64,000 bases of DNA, from the NCBI RefSeq assembly GCF_025354435.1, contig NZ_JANXMU010000002.1, forward strand, positions 1 through 64,000, given 5' to 3'. A program made the position numbers and the translations under genes. Positions 35,227 through 42,786 of this stretch are shown one piece after another. The DNA comes from Rhodoferax sp. (GTDB lineage Bacteria; Pseudomonadota; Gammaproteobacteria; Burkholderiales; Burkholderiaceae_C). The notes beneath the pieces were generated by a model. That model was not told the DNA's origin. It worked only from the letters and a program-made list of their open reading frames with translations, and made no database searches. Within the stretch, counting starts at the first letter, position 1; each line of letters opens with the position of its first letter.

Positions 35227-35729
35227 ATGTGCGATCGGTTGGGATTTGTGCACATCGCCTGGCTTGTCTGCGCCAGCTTTGCCATCGGCCATGGGGAAAA
35301 TGTGGAACTTCCCAGCGCCCAGGTTGGAGATCCATTGGGTATTATGGGGGGCGCACCAAAATGGGCCATAGGGGTGCTATGCATTGACCTTGGGCCTTGC
35401 ACCGGAATGTATTGGCTTTTTGCTATTATTAATATAGCTAATGGTGTAGTTTAAATATGCGCCAGAAGCCGATTTTTTGTATAAATACCGACGCAAAAAA
35501 TGTAGCGTCTTCGGGTCATTGCGGAGCCGCGTGGGTGCCAGATTCGGCTATATTTTGCGTTTGGTCCGGCAATGCGCAGCGGCCGATTCCCCCAGTCCGT
35601 TAACGCCACCGAGAACCCGTGTAATGAAGCAGTTAGCGACTCTATTCCTGCCTGGCGGCCCCCCGGCCGGTAACCTGCTTGTATTTCGCCCTGGCGTGCT
35701 GCGCGCCACGGTAGCGCCTGGAGGCTCCT
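35227..35729. promoter_or_regulatory. Divergent intergenic region between two c-di-GMP genes
   Basis: The roughly 500 bp between divergent GGDEF genes contain one dispersed repeat (35419-35486) and several GC-rich inverted repeats at 35655-35700. I see no riboswitch or coding region. A GGAGGC ribosome site precedes the gene at 35730. Confidence 0.45.
35419..35486 (+). repeat. Dispersed palindromic repeat between divergent c-di-GMP genes
   Basis: The copy reads TTGCTATTATTAATATAGCT, AATGGTGTAGTTTAAATAT, GCGCCAGAAGCCGATTTTTT, GTATAAAT. GCTAG is changed to GCCAG here. Confidence 0.85.
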
Positions 35730-37454
35730 ATGGGTAAGGGTCTGCCGCTGCTGCGATCGGTAGCCGACACGCTCGATAGCCTGGGGCTTGCCGTCTGTGT
35801 GTTCGACGATGCCGATAACACCTTGCTGTGGAACCGCCAATTCCTCAAGTTTTTCCCCGAACACGCCGCCCACATTTACGTTGGGGAGCCGTACCGCGCC
35901 AACCTGCGGCGCTTCTACCAGGGGCGGTTGGCGGCGGACGAAATGGCCAAGATCGACCAGTACATCGACAGCGGCATCGCACGCCACCGCAACCAGCAGC
36001 GACCCTACGCCTTTGAGCACCTGGGCGTGCGGCTGTGGGTGTCGTCGCTGCCCTTGCCCGGGATTGGCCGCATTCGCATCTGGCAGGCCCACACCTCGGC
36101 CACCGACCCGCAGGGCCCGACCATCCTGGCCACCACCGCTATCGACGGCACGGCCCTGTTCGACCACGTGCCCGACGGCGTGATGGTCACCGGGGCCGAC
36201 GACCGCATCCTCTGGGCCAACGGGCCGTTTGTGCAGATGTACGGCCTGCCCAACCGCACGGCCGCCATCGGCGCGCACCTGGAATGGGCTTACCGCACCG
36301 CCTGGCAGGGCCTGGAGTCGCAAAGCCCGGAGCTGTTCGAGGCGGGCCTGCTGACCCTGTCGGAGCACACCCGCTTTACCGGCGCGCCGTTTGAGCTTCC
36401 GCTGCCCGGTGCGCGCTGGAGCCGGGTGATCGGGCAGCGTAGCCCGGACGGCAAAGGTTTTTCGGCCCATGTGGACATCACCGTGCTCAAGCGCCAGCAG
36501 CAGCAACTGCTGGAGGCCGAGCGCCGTGCCCGCGAGAGCGAGGCCATCTTGCAAGAAAAATCGGCGCTGCTCGAAGCCACGCTGACCTATATGGAGCAGG
36601 GCGTGATGATGGTCAACGCCGACCGCGTGGTGGTACTGTGCAACCGGCGTGCCCGGGAGCTGCTGAACCTGCCTCAAAGCCTGATGGATAGCCGGCCCAC
36701 GCTGGACGCGCTGACCGACTACCAGCTGGCCGCGGGCGAACTGGTCCACGTGCCCGAGGAGGTGTTGACCTCGGTGCGCACCGGCGACATATTCGACCGC
36801 CCCTATGCCTACGACCGCAAACGCCGCGACGGCCGGGTGGTGGAAATCCACAGCATGCCCATCGCGGGCGGCGGCGTGCTGCGCACCTACACCGACATCA
36901 CCGAGCGCCGCCACGCCGAAGAACGCATCCGCCACGTGGCCCGCCATGACGGCCTGACCGCGCTGGTCAACCGCGAGGTGTTTTTAGAGAGCCTGGCCAC
37001 CGCTTGCGCTGCGGAGCCCGGCAGTGCCGGGTTTGCCGTGCACTTCATCGACATCGACCGCTTCAAACCCATCAACGACAACTACGGCCACGCCATCGGC
37101 GACAAGGTGCTGGCGCTGATCGCCGATCGCATGCGTATCGTGGCCCGCGACGGCGATGTGGTGGCCCGCATGGGCGGCGACGAATTTGCCGTGCTGCAAT
37201 GCCGGGTGGAGCAAACCGAGCAGGCGCTGGGCCTGGCCCACCGCCTGCTCGAAGACATCGCCCGCGACATGGAAATCGAGTCGCACCGCCTGCAAGTGGG
37301 CGCATCCATCGGTGTGGCCCTGTACCCCAGCGCCGGTCTGGATGCCGACACCCTGCTGCGCAACGCCGATGCCGCCATGTACGCCGCCAAGGCCCATGGG
37401 CGCGACTGCGTGCGGGTGTTTGGCGCGCATGACAACCCGGCCTCGGTGTACTAG
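35730..37454 (+). CDS. PAS-domain diguanylate cyclase
   Basis: The 574-residue soluble protein has three PAS-like regions (residues about 10-125, 138-255 and 280-395; the last ends RTYTDITERRHAEERI) separated by a coiled-coil stretch (KRQQQQLLEAERRARE). It ends in a GGDEF domain with RMGGDEFAVL (482-486) and an RxxD product-inhibition site (RDGD). No EAL domain follows. It should synthesise c-di-GMP in response to a PAS-bound signal. The start has a GGAGGC ribosome site. The GGDEF sub-motif ALVNREVF replaces the common LPNR, a small deviation that need not harm activity. Confidence 0.92.
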   Translation: MGKGLPLLRSVADTLDSLGLAVCVFDDADNTLLWNRQFLKFFPEHAAHIYVGEPYRANLRRFYQGRLAADEMAKIDQYIDSGIARHRNQQRPYAFEHLGVRLWVSSLPLPGIGRIRIWQAHTSATDPQGPTILATTAIDGTALFDHVPDGVMVTGADDRILWANGPFVQMYGLPNRTAAIGAHLEWAYRTAWQGLESQSPELFEAGLLTLSEHTRFTGAPFELPLPGARWSRVIGQRSPDGKGFSAHVDITVLKRQQQQLLEAERRARESEAILQEKSALLEATLTYMEQGVMMVNADRVVVLCNRRARELLNLPQSLMDSRPTLDALTDYQLAAGELVHVPEEVLTSVRTGDIFDRPYAYDRKRRDGRVVEIHSMPIAGGGVLRTYTDITERRHAEERIRHVARHDGLTALVNREVFLESLATACAAEPGSAGFAVHFIDIDRFKPINDNYGHAIGDKVLALIADRMRIVARDGDVVARMGGDEFAVLQCRVEQTEQALGLAHRLLEDIARDMEIESHRLQVGASIGVALYPSAGLDADTLLRNADAAMYAAKAHGRDCVRVFGAHDNPASVY

Positions 37455-37466
37455 CGCTCCTTAATA

Positions 37467-37530
37467 CTCCTTTTTTAATAGCTGCTAGCGTAAGTTGTAT
37501 ATGCGTTAGAGCCCGATTTTTTATATTTTT
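37467..37530 (+). repeat. Dispersed palindromic repeat between convergent genes
   Basis: The copy reads TTTTTTAATAGCT, GCTAGCGTAAGTTGTATAT, GCGTTAGAGCCCGATTTTTT, ATATTTTTC. Its tail encodes the final KI and the stop codon of the minus-strand DUF1127 gene. Confidence 0.87.
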
Positions 37531-37769
37531 CGGTTGCTAGCGCGCTGTGCCTGTTGCCGGTCATAGCGGGCCAGTTCACTGTGCTCACGTGCCTGCCCGT
37601 GCACCCGGCCAGGGGCTTGGATGTCGCGCAGCAGGTGGTTGTCCAGTTCGCCCAAAGGCGCTGCAGCGGGCGGGTAGCGGCGGGTGCCGCGCTGCCATAG
37701 CCGGGCCAACAGATCGGCGGCGTTGCGCCAGGCCAGGGGGCGGTTGAATGCAAGGGTGGTGGAGCTCAT
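37521..37769 (-). CDS. Small DUF1127-like protein
   Basis: The 82-residue protein (MSSTTLAFNRPLAWRNAADL) contains the DUF1127-like pattern LARLWQRGTRRY, then LGELDNHLLRDIQAPGRV, close to the family motif of an aromatic/basic helix and LdxrxLrDIGl. DUF1127 proteins are small basic factors, some of which affect RNA or phosphate/carbon metabolism. A divergent GcvA-type LysR gene, as here, is a frequent neighbour. The start at 37769 is inferred from the fit to the family; ATG 37811 is the longer option. The stop codon is provided by a dispersed repeat, so the natural C-terminus may have been altered. Confidence 0.65.
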   Translation of the reverse strand: MSSTTLAFNRPLAWRNAADLLARLWQRGTRRYPPAAAPLGELDNHLLRDIQAPGRVHGQAREHSELARYDRQQAQRASNRKI

Positions 37770-37866
37770 GGCAGGCAATGAAATGGATTGCTGGTAAGCA
37801 TATCCGTCCAAATCACGGGATAAAAGCGCTCATTTCTGCCAAGCTTGGTTGGTTATACTTACCAGC

Positions 37867-38784
37867 ATGCCCCGTATTCCCCTGCAAACCCTGCCCACCT
37901 TCCGCGCTGTGGCCACGCTGTCCAACCTGCGCGCGGCGGGCGAGCAGCTGCACCTCACGCACAGTGCTGTCAGCCAGCAAATCCGTTTGCTGGAGGAGCA
38001 ACTGGGCTTTTTGCTGTTTGACCGGCGGGGCCGCCGCGTGGTGCTCAACGCCGCCGGGGCCGCGCTGCTGCAAGCGGTAGAGCCTGCGCTGGCCCAGATT
38101 GACGAAGGCATGCGCGCCGCCGCCGTGGCCTCCACCGGCACCGACCAGCGCTTGCGCATCACCGTGTCGCCCTCGTTTGCCCAGCACTGGCTGATGCCCC
38201 GCATGGCGCACTGGCGGGCTTTGCACCCCGGCATCGCGGTCGAATTGCACACCTCGCAGCAGGCGATGGATCTGCCCCGCGAAGGCTTCCACGCAGCGGT
38301 GCGCCAGGGCAAAGGCCCGTGGCGCGGCCTGGAAGGCAGCCGCCTGATTGACTCCCAGCAGGTGGTGGTGGCCAGCCCGGCCATGGCCGCGCGCCTGGCA
38401 GGCAGCGACCCGACCGCCTGGCTGCACGAGCCCTTGCTGGGCACCAGCGAGTGCTGGGAGGCGTGGTTTGCGCTGGCGGGTCACCCGTGCCGCATCCAGC
38501 CCGTGGCGGTTTTCAACGACATGGGGCTGATGCTGCAGGCTGCCGAGCAGGGCCTGGGCATCGCGCTGGGCCGGGAGCTGGTGGCCGCCGACGCGCTGCG
38601 TGCCGGGTGGTTGGTGCAGCTGTCGCCCCTGGCCTTGGCCACCGAGGCGTACGACGCGTACTGGCTGGTCTACCCCCCGGAGCACCGGGACTGGCCGCCG
38701 CTGCTGGCGTTCCGGGAATGGTTGCAGTCGGAGTTGCAGATCGCCGCCAGCCTGTTGGCTCAGGCTCGGTTGATTGCTATTTAA
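37867..38784 (+). CDS. LysR-family transcriptional regulator, GcvA-like
   Basis: The 305-residue regulator starts MPRIPLQTLPTFRAVATLSN. It has the helix-turn-helix RAAGEQLHLTHSAVSQQIRLLEEQLG, followed by a substrate-binding domain (LRITVSPSFAQHWLMPRMAHW). The HSAVSQQI recognition helix and ASFAxxWLxPRL-type strand are typical of GcvA-like members. It likely controls the divergent DUF1127 gene 97 bp away. The last residues (IAI and stop) are encoded by the 5' part of a dispersed repeat, so the C-terminus has been trimmed or extended by that element. Confidence 0.9.
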   Translation: MPRIPLQTLPTFRAVATLSNLRAAGEQLHLTHSAVSQQIRLLEEQLGFLLFDRRGRRVVLNAAGAALLQAVEPALAQIDEGMRAAAVASTGTDQRLRITVSPSFAQHWLMPRMAHWRALHPGIAVELHTSQQAMDLPREGFHAAVRQGKGPWRGLEGSRLIDSQQVVVASPAMAARLAGSDPTAWLHEPLLGTSECWEAWFALAGHPCRIQPVAVFNDMGLMLQAAEQGLGIALGRELVAADALRAGWLVQLSPLALATEAYDAYWLVYPPEHRDWPPLLAFREWLQSELQIAASLLAQARLIAI

Positions 38785-38840
38785 TTAATAGCTAGCAGCG
38801 TAGGGTATACCTACGCTAGCGGCCTGTTTTGCTTAAATTT
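38773..38840 (+). repeat. Dispersed palindromic repeat supplying the LysR stop codon
   Basis: The copy reads TTGCTATTTAATTAATAGCT, AGCAGCGTAGG, TATACCTACGCTAGCGGCC, TTTTGCTTAAATTT. The central dyad AGCGTAGG-TATA-CCTACGCT is perfect. The TAA stop of the LysR gene (38782-38784) is part of it. Confidence 0.9.
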
Positions 38841-38862
38841 CAGGCGTGTGGGCTGCGCTGGT

Positions 38863-39639
38863 TCACGCCATCATCTCGGCCAATTGCGCCCGCAAGGCCG
38901 CGTTTTCAGCCGTCAGCTCGGCCACGGTTTGCTTCAGGCGGGCGATGATGCCTTCGGGCGAATCGGGTTCGGTGCGCTCTACGGCCTTGGCGGCGCGTAC
39001 CTGGCGGGCGGCCTGTTGCAGCTCTTTCTTGCCCCCGGCGGCGGCGGCCAACTGCGCTTCAGCGGGTAGCGAGGCCACGGTGGCCGCGGTGTTGATGGAG
39101 ATGGTGCCGGACTTCACCGCCGCCACCAGTTCGGGCGTGGCCGACTTCTGGATCTTCTCGATCTGCGTGAAGGTGCTGTTGCTGATGCGCGCCGACTTGG
39201 CCAGCGCCTCGCGGGTCAGCGCGGGCTCGGCGGCGGGGGCGGCTGCAGCTGACGTGGCGGACTCTTCCCACGGCGCGGTGGTGCTGGCCGGGGCTTCGGT
39301 TTTGGCAGGCTGTTCGCGCCCGGCCAGGATGTCTTTTTTGCGCAGCGCCAGCACACCGCGCTGGAAGTCCGACACGCTGCGCCGCCCCAGGTGCTGGTCG
39401 ATCATCCACAGGTGCACATCGTCCAGCGTTTGGAAAGCGGTGTTCTGCACGGTGTTGAACGGGATCTTGTGCGTGCTGCAAATGCCGTAGCGGTTGTGTC
39501 CGTCCACCAGCACATCGCCCCACAGCACTAGCGCATCGCGGCAGCCCTCGGCCAGGATGCTGCGCTCCAGCGCGGCGTGCTCGTCGGGTGTGAGCGGGTC
39601 GATGTAAGCCAGCAAGTCGTCGTTAACCGTAATGTTCAT
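38863..39639 (-). CDS. ParB N-terminal-like / plasmid-partition-type protein
   Basis: The 258-residue protein starts MNITVNDDLLAYIDPLTPDEHAAL. Its ParB/Srx-like region contains LVLWGDVLVDGHNRYGIC (residues about 38-56), and HLWMIDQHLGRRSVSDFQRGVLALRKKDIL resembles the ParB recognition helix area. A linker rich in Ala/Pro/Glu follows, then a helix-turn-helix-like ALTREALAKSARISNSTFTQIEKI. A C-terminal coiled coil has IIARLKQTVAELTAENAALRAQL. Such orphan ParB-like proteins act as DNA-binding regulators. It is not next to a ParA gene. The start at 39639 is inferred from where conservation should begin. Confidence 0.75.
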   Translation of the reverse strand: MNITVNDDLLAYIDPLTPDEHAALERSILAEGCRDALVLWGDVLVDGHNRYGICSTHKIPFNTVQNTAFQTLDDVHLWMIDQHLGRRSVSDFQRGVLALRKKDILAGREQPAKTEAPASTTAPWEESATSAAAAPAAEPALTREALAKSARISNSTFTQIEKIQKSATPELVAAVKSGTISINTAATVASLPAEAQLAAAAGGKKELQQAARQVRAAKAVERTEPDSPEGIIARLKQTVAELTAENAALRAQLAEMMA

Positions 39640-39810
39640 TTTGGGAGGAAGGGAAAAGTAGGCAAGGAAAGGGGCGCGATTGTAGAAGCCGCCAGAACGT
39701 GATATTTGCCCAGGGTATTTGTTACTTTTGTGAAACAATTGCGCTGCAGCCAAACCCGCATTCATGCAATTTGGCTGCCGCAGTCAGCGAGGCGGCTTCT
39801 TTGAAGCGAA

Positions 39811-39901
39811 TCTGACAAGGGCAAACCTGGCGAAAGCCGGGGACGCAAAGCCACCGGGCTTCGGTGCTGCACACCAGCACCATGCTAGCGGGGTTACCGG
39901 A
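39811..39901 (+). promoter_or_regulatory. Cyclic di-GMP-I (GEMM-I) riboswitch aptamer
   Basis: The conserved core is all present in order: ACAAGGGCAAACC, a CGAAAG tetraloop stem (CTGGCGAAAGCCGG), GGACGCAAAGCC, the ACCGGGC tetraloop-receptor side, a variable P3 arm and the closing GCGGGGTTACCGG. P1 can form between TCTG (39811-39814) and CGGA (39898-39901). It lies 67 nt upstream of the sedolisin-type protease start, on the same strand. Recognition is from the published consensus, not from a covariance search. Confidence 0.93.
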
Positions 39902-39950
39902 CAGGGTTACGTCAAACTCCATTCTGTCCGCTGCCGCCCTTTTGTTTTTG
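39898..39950 (+). terminator. Putative riboswitch expression platform (terminator hairpin)
   Basis: CGGACAG (39898-39904) can pair with CTGTCCG (39924-39930). A downstream run CCCTTTTGTTTTTG follows. The 5' arm shares CGGA with the aptamer's P1 helix, so ligand binding and this hairpin would exclude each other, predicting an ON switch. The stem is short, with a long loop, and a few bases separate it from the U-run. Confidence 0.5.
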
Positions 39951-39968
39951 ACATTAAAAGGTGACGAC

Positions 39969-41501
39969 ATGCTGGTATCTACCCCCTTATCCCGTTCTGT
40001 TGCACGCACCGCCGCGGGCAGCCTGTCGGTGCTGGCCCTGCTGGCGCTCAGCGCTTGCGGCGGCGGATCTTCTTCGGACGTGGCCGCCACATCCTCTGCG
40101 CAAACGCTGGACGCAGTCGCGCTGCTGGCCGATGTGCCGACCGAAGTTTTGCCCACCTTCCACATGGCACCGGTGGACATCAGCGACCCGTCGCTGGTGC
40201 CCAGCGATACCGATGCAGTGCGCACCGAAGCGGTGTTGCCCGCCATGGAAGGCCTGGCCACGGCCCGCCTGCTGCCCCAGACCGTAGCCACCGAGTCGGT
40301 GGAAGCCCGGCGGCTGCTGGCGAGCACCCCGGCATCGCAAATGAGCGCGCGTGCCGCCTCGGTGGTCACCGTTTACACCCCGGCCCAGATCCGCGCCGCC
40401 TACAAATTGCCCGCCGTATCGGCTGCGGGAGTGGTCTCTACCGCTGCCGCCCGTGCGGCACTGGGTGCGGGCCAAACCATCTACCTGGTGGACGCGTACC
40501 ACAACCCGAATGCCTTTGCCGACCTGAACAACTACAACGCCCGCCTGAACCTACCCACCTGCACCAGCGTGGCGATCTCGCCCACAGCGGCACTGCCCCT
40601 GGCCGCCGCCAGCCCCACCGCGGGTTGCACCTTCAGCGTGGTGTACGCCGCCGCCACCTCAGGCCGCACCTCGGTGGCACCGGCTTACAACGCCGGCTGG
40701 GCGGCCGAAATCGCGATGGACGTGGAGTCGGCCCACGCCATCGCGCCGTTGGCCCGCATCATTCTGGTCGAAGCTACGTCCGCATCGCTGTCGGCCCTGG
40801 CCAACGCCATCACGGTGGCCAACACCATGGGTTCTGGCGTGGTCAGCATGAGTTTTGGTGCCGGTGAAGGCAACTGGACTGCCTCGGTAGACAGCCTGTT
40901 CCAGGGCAAGGGCATGCAGTACACCGCCTCCACCGGCGACTCGGGCGCTGCGGTCAACTGGCCCGCCGTGTCCACCAAGGTGCTGGCCACTGGCGGCACA
41001 TCGCTGAGCTTCAATGGCAGCACCCGCACCGAAACCGTGTGGTCGGGCACCGGTGGCGGCACCAGCGCCTACACCGCCGTGCCCGCCTACCAGACGGCCT
41101 TGTCCAAAACCATCACCAAGCGACGCGTGGCCGACGTGTCATCTGATTCCGATCCCTACACCGGCCAGTACGTGGGCATCACGGTGCCGGGCGGTGCGTT
41201 TGGCTTCATGTCCGGCGGCGGAACCAGCATTGCCGCACCCGAGTGGGCCGCCTTGCTGGCCATCGCCAGCGCCCAGCGTGCCCTGGTCAATCTGCCGGTG
41301 CTGACCAGCGTGCACAACGCCCTGTACCTGAACCTGCTGCCCAACGCCAGTTCTTACAGCCAGGCTTTTCTGGACGTGACCACCGGCGCCAACGGTAGCT
41401 GCACCACCTGCAAAGCCACTGCGGGCTACGATGCCAGCACCGGTCTGGGCAGCCCGAATGGAGGCGCTTTGCTGGCTTTGCTAAGCACCATCAAACAGTA
41501 G
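39969..41501 (+). CDS. Sedolisin-type (S53) serine-carboxyl peptidase, lipoprotein
   Basis: The 510-residue exported protein has a lipoprotein signal ending LALSAC with Cys30 as the lipidated residue, then a Gly/Ser linker. The catalytic residues of family S53 are recognisable: E247 and D251 (GWAAEIAMDVESAHAIAP), D324 (STGDSGA) and S420 (SGGGTSIAAPEWAAL). Near the C-terminus is the calcium-region-like DVTTGANGSCTTCKATAGYD. A full classical prodomain is not obvious; residues 40-170 may replace it. It should degrade proteins at the cell surface. The preceding c-di-GMP-I riboswitch places it under second-messenger control. A GC-rich terminator follows the stop. Confidence 0.9.
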   Translation: MLVSTPLSRSVARTAAGSLSVLALLALSACGGGSSSDVAATSSAQTLDAVALLADVPTEVLPTFHMAPVDISDPSLVPSDTDAVRTEAVLPAMEGLATARLLPQTVATESVEARRLLASTPASQMSARAASVVTVYTPAQIRAAYKLPAVSAAGVVSTAAARAALGAGQTIYLVDAYHNPNAFADLNNYNARLNLPTCTSVAISPTAALPLAAASPTAGCTFSVVYAAATSGRTSVAPAYNAGWAAEIAMDVESAHAIAPLARIILVEATSASLSALANAITVANTMGSGVVSMSFGAGEGNWTASVDSLFQGKGMQYTASTGDSGAAVNWPAVSTKVLATGGTSLSFNGSTRTETVWSGTGGGTSAYTAVPAYQTALSKTITKRRVADVSSDSDPYTGQYVGITVPGGAFGFMSGGGTSIAAPEWAALLAIASAQRALVNLPVLTSVHNALYLNLLPNASSYSQAFLDVTTGANGSCTTCKATAGYDASTGLGSPNGGALLALLSTIKQ

Positions 41502-41517
41502 ATTCCCACTCCTGGAG

Positions 41518-41550
41518 AGCCCGCAGTGCTTTAGGTGCTGCGGGCTTTTG
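41518..41550 (+). terminator. Rho-independent terminator after the protease gene
   Basis: AGCCCGCAG (41518-41526) pairs with CTGCGGGCT (41538-41546) around an 11-nt loop and is followed by TTTTG. It ends 13 bp before the stop codon of the convergent catalase-like gene. Confidence 0.85.
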
Positions 41551-41562
41551 TGCGTCTGGAGG

Positions 41563-42786
41563 CTAAAACACCTCGTCCCCGGTAGGCTCAAAGTGCGGCA
41601 CCGCGTTCATCTGGTGGCGCAGCTTCGACAGCTCGTAGTACATCCGCCGCCGTGCCCGGCTCTGGTTGCCCAGCGGGCGGTGCTCGGCAATGCTGTGCCA
41701 GGGGTTGTACGACAGGCGCTTGGCGAATTCCATTTGCGCGGGCGTGTTGAATTGCTGCTGCGGAATGCGCAGGGTGGCGGCGGAGATGCGGGGGGACAGG
41801 CGCTCGGGCCAGAGCACACCGGCGTTCTCGATGGGCATCAAATGCGGGTCTGTTTGCACCTGCAGGCGCACGTCCAGCTCCACATCGCCCGCGGCCAGCT
41901 TTGCCTCCATGGCGTTGCGCAGGTAGTCGTCGGGCGGGCGCAGCGGCAGGCGGGGGATGGGGGTGCGGTGTTTGCTTGTGGGCCAGAACGAATACTGCAT
42001 GGCCTGGCCCTCGCCCAGCAGGTAGGGCACACAGCTGAAGTACGGTGCTTCCAGCGGGCTGCTTTGGGTTTTGGTCCACAGGCCTTGCATCACCATGTCC
42101 AGAAAATGCGGGCGGTGCAGGTTGAGAAAGTAGAAGATCTGCGCGTTTTTCAGGCTCTCTTTTTGCAGCTGGGCATTGGCCATCACGTCGGGGGTGACGA
42201 AGGTGGGCGGCGACACGCCGAACATGTCCTGGGTGAAGCGTTCCTCGTCCATCAGCTTGGGGCCGGGCACGTCCATGAGTTTGACGCTGATGCTCATGAA
42301 GCCCACGTCGTCGATGTCGGGTGTGACGTAGGGGCCAGGGCCGGAGAAGCGTACCCAGGCCGGGTAGCTGCGCGGGGTGGCGTAAATGCCGTGGCGCAGG
42401 TGGGCGGGCAGGTCGGGGTGGACGATGAACTCGGCGCGCACGATGCCCTGGGTTTTGGTGTTGCCGCCGCGCTCGAAGCCGCCAGGTTTCCACAGCGCGC
42501 GCATTTGTTCCTGGAAGCTTTGGATGATGGAATCCACACAGGCTTCCTCGCCCGGCAGGATGCGTTCCTCTGCCAGTTGCAGGCCCTCGTTGGTGCGCTG
42601 GGCGTTGATGAGGGCGGTGGTCAGGCGGGTCAGCGGCTCCAGCAAAAGTGCCTCGAAGGCCGGGCGCAGAAACGGGTCGAAGCGGCGCTCCAGCTGGATG
42701 AGTGCCAGCGAGGTGTCGGAAAACCAGTTGCGCAGCGTAGAGCCGGTGTTGGCGCGGGGCACCGGGCGGCTGGTGTTGGAATTCAT
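41563..42786 (-). CDS. Catalase-family heme protein (mini-catalase / allene-oxide-synthase-like)
   Basis: The 407-residue protein matches the compact catalase-related family (VRAEFIVHPDLPAHLRHGIY, SYPAWVRFSGPGP, DDVGFMSISVKLMDVPG, FTQDMFGVSPPTFVTPD, and the C-terminal NPWHSIAEHRPLGNQSRARR). Relatives include small peroxidase-like catalases and catalase-related enzymes acting on fatty-acid hydroperoxides. Where I expect the distal catalytic histidine (K-x-H-G), this sequence reads TKTQGIVRAEF, so a glutamine seems to replace it and classical catalase activity is doubtful. No signal peptide. Its start overlaps the end of the DyP gene by 4 bp. It is the last gene of the six-gene cluster. Confidence 0.82.
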   Translation of the reverse strand: MNSNTSRPVPRANTGSTLRNWFSDTSLALIQLERRFDPFLRPAFEALLLEPLTRLTTALINAQRTNEGLQLAEERILPGEEACVDSIIQSFQEQMRALWKPGGFERGGNTKTQGIVRAEFIVHPDLPAHLRHGIYATPRSYPAWVRFSGPGPYVTPDIDDVGFMSISVKLMDVPGPKLMDEERFTQDMFGVSPPTFVTPDVMANAQLQKESLKNAQIFYFLNLHRPHFLDMVMQGLWTKTQSSPLEAPYFSCVPYLLGEGQAMQYSFWPTSKHRTPIPRLPLRPPDDYLRNAMEAKLAAGDVELDVRLQVQTDPHLMPIENAGVLWPERLSPRISAATLRIPQQQFNTPAQMEFAKRLSYNPWHSIAEHRPLGNQSRARRRMYYELSKLRHQMNAVPHFEPTGDEVF

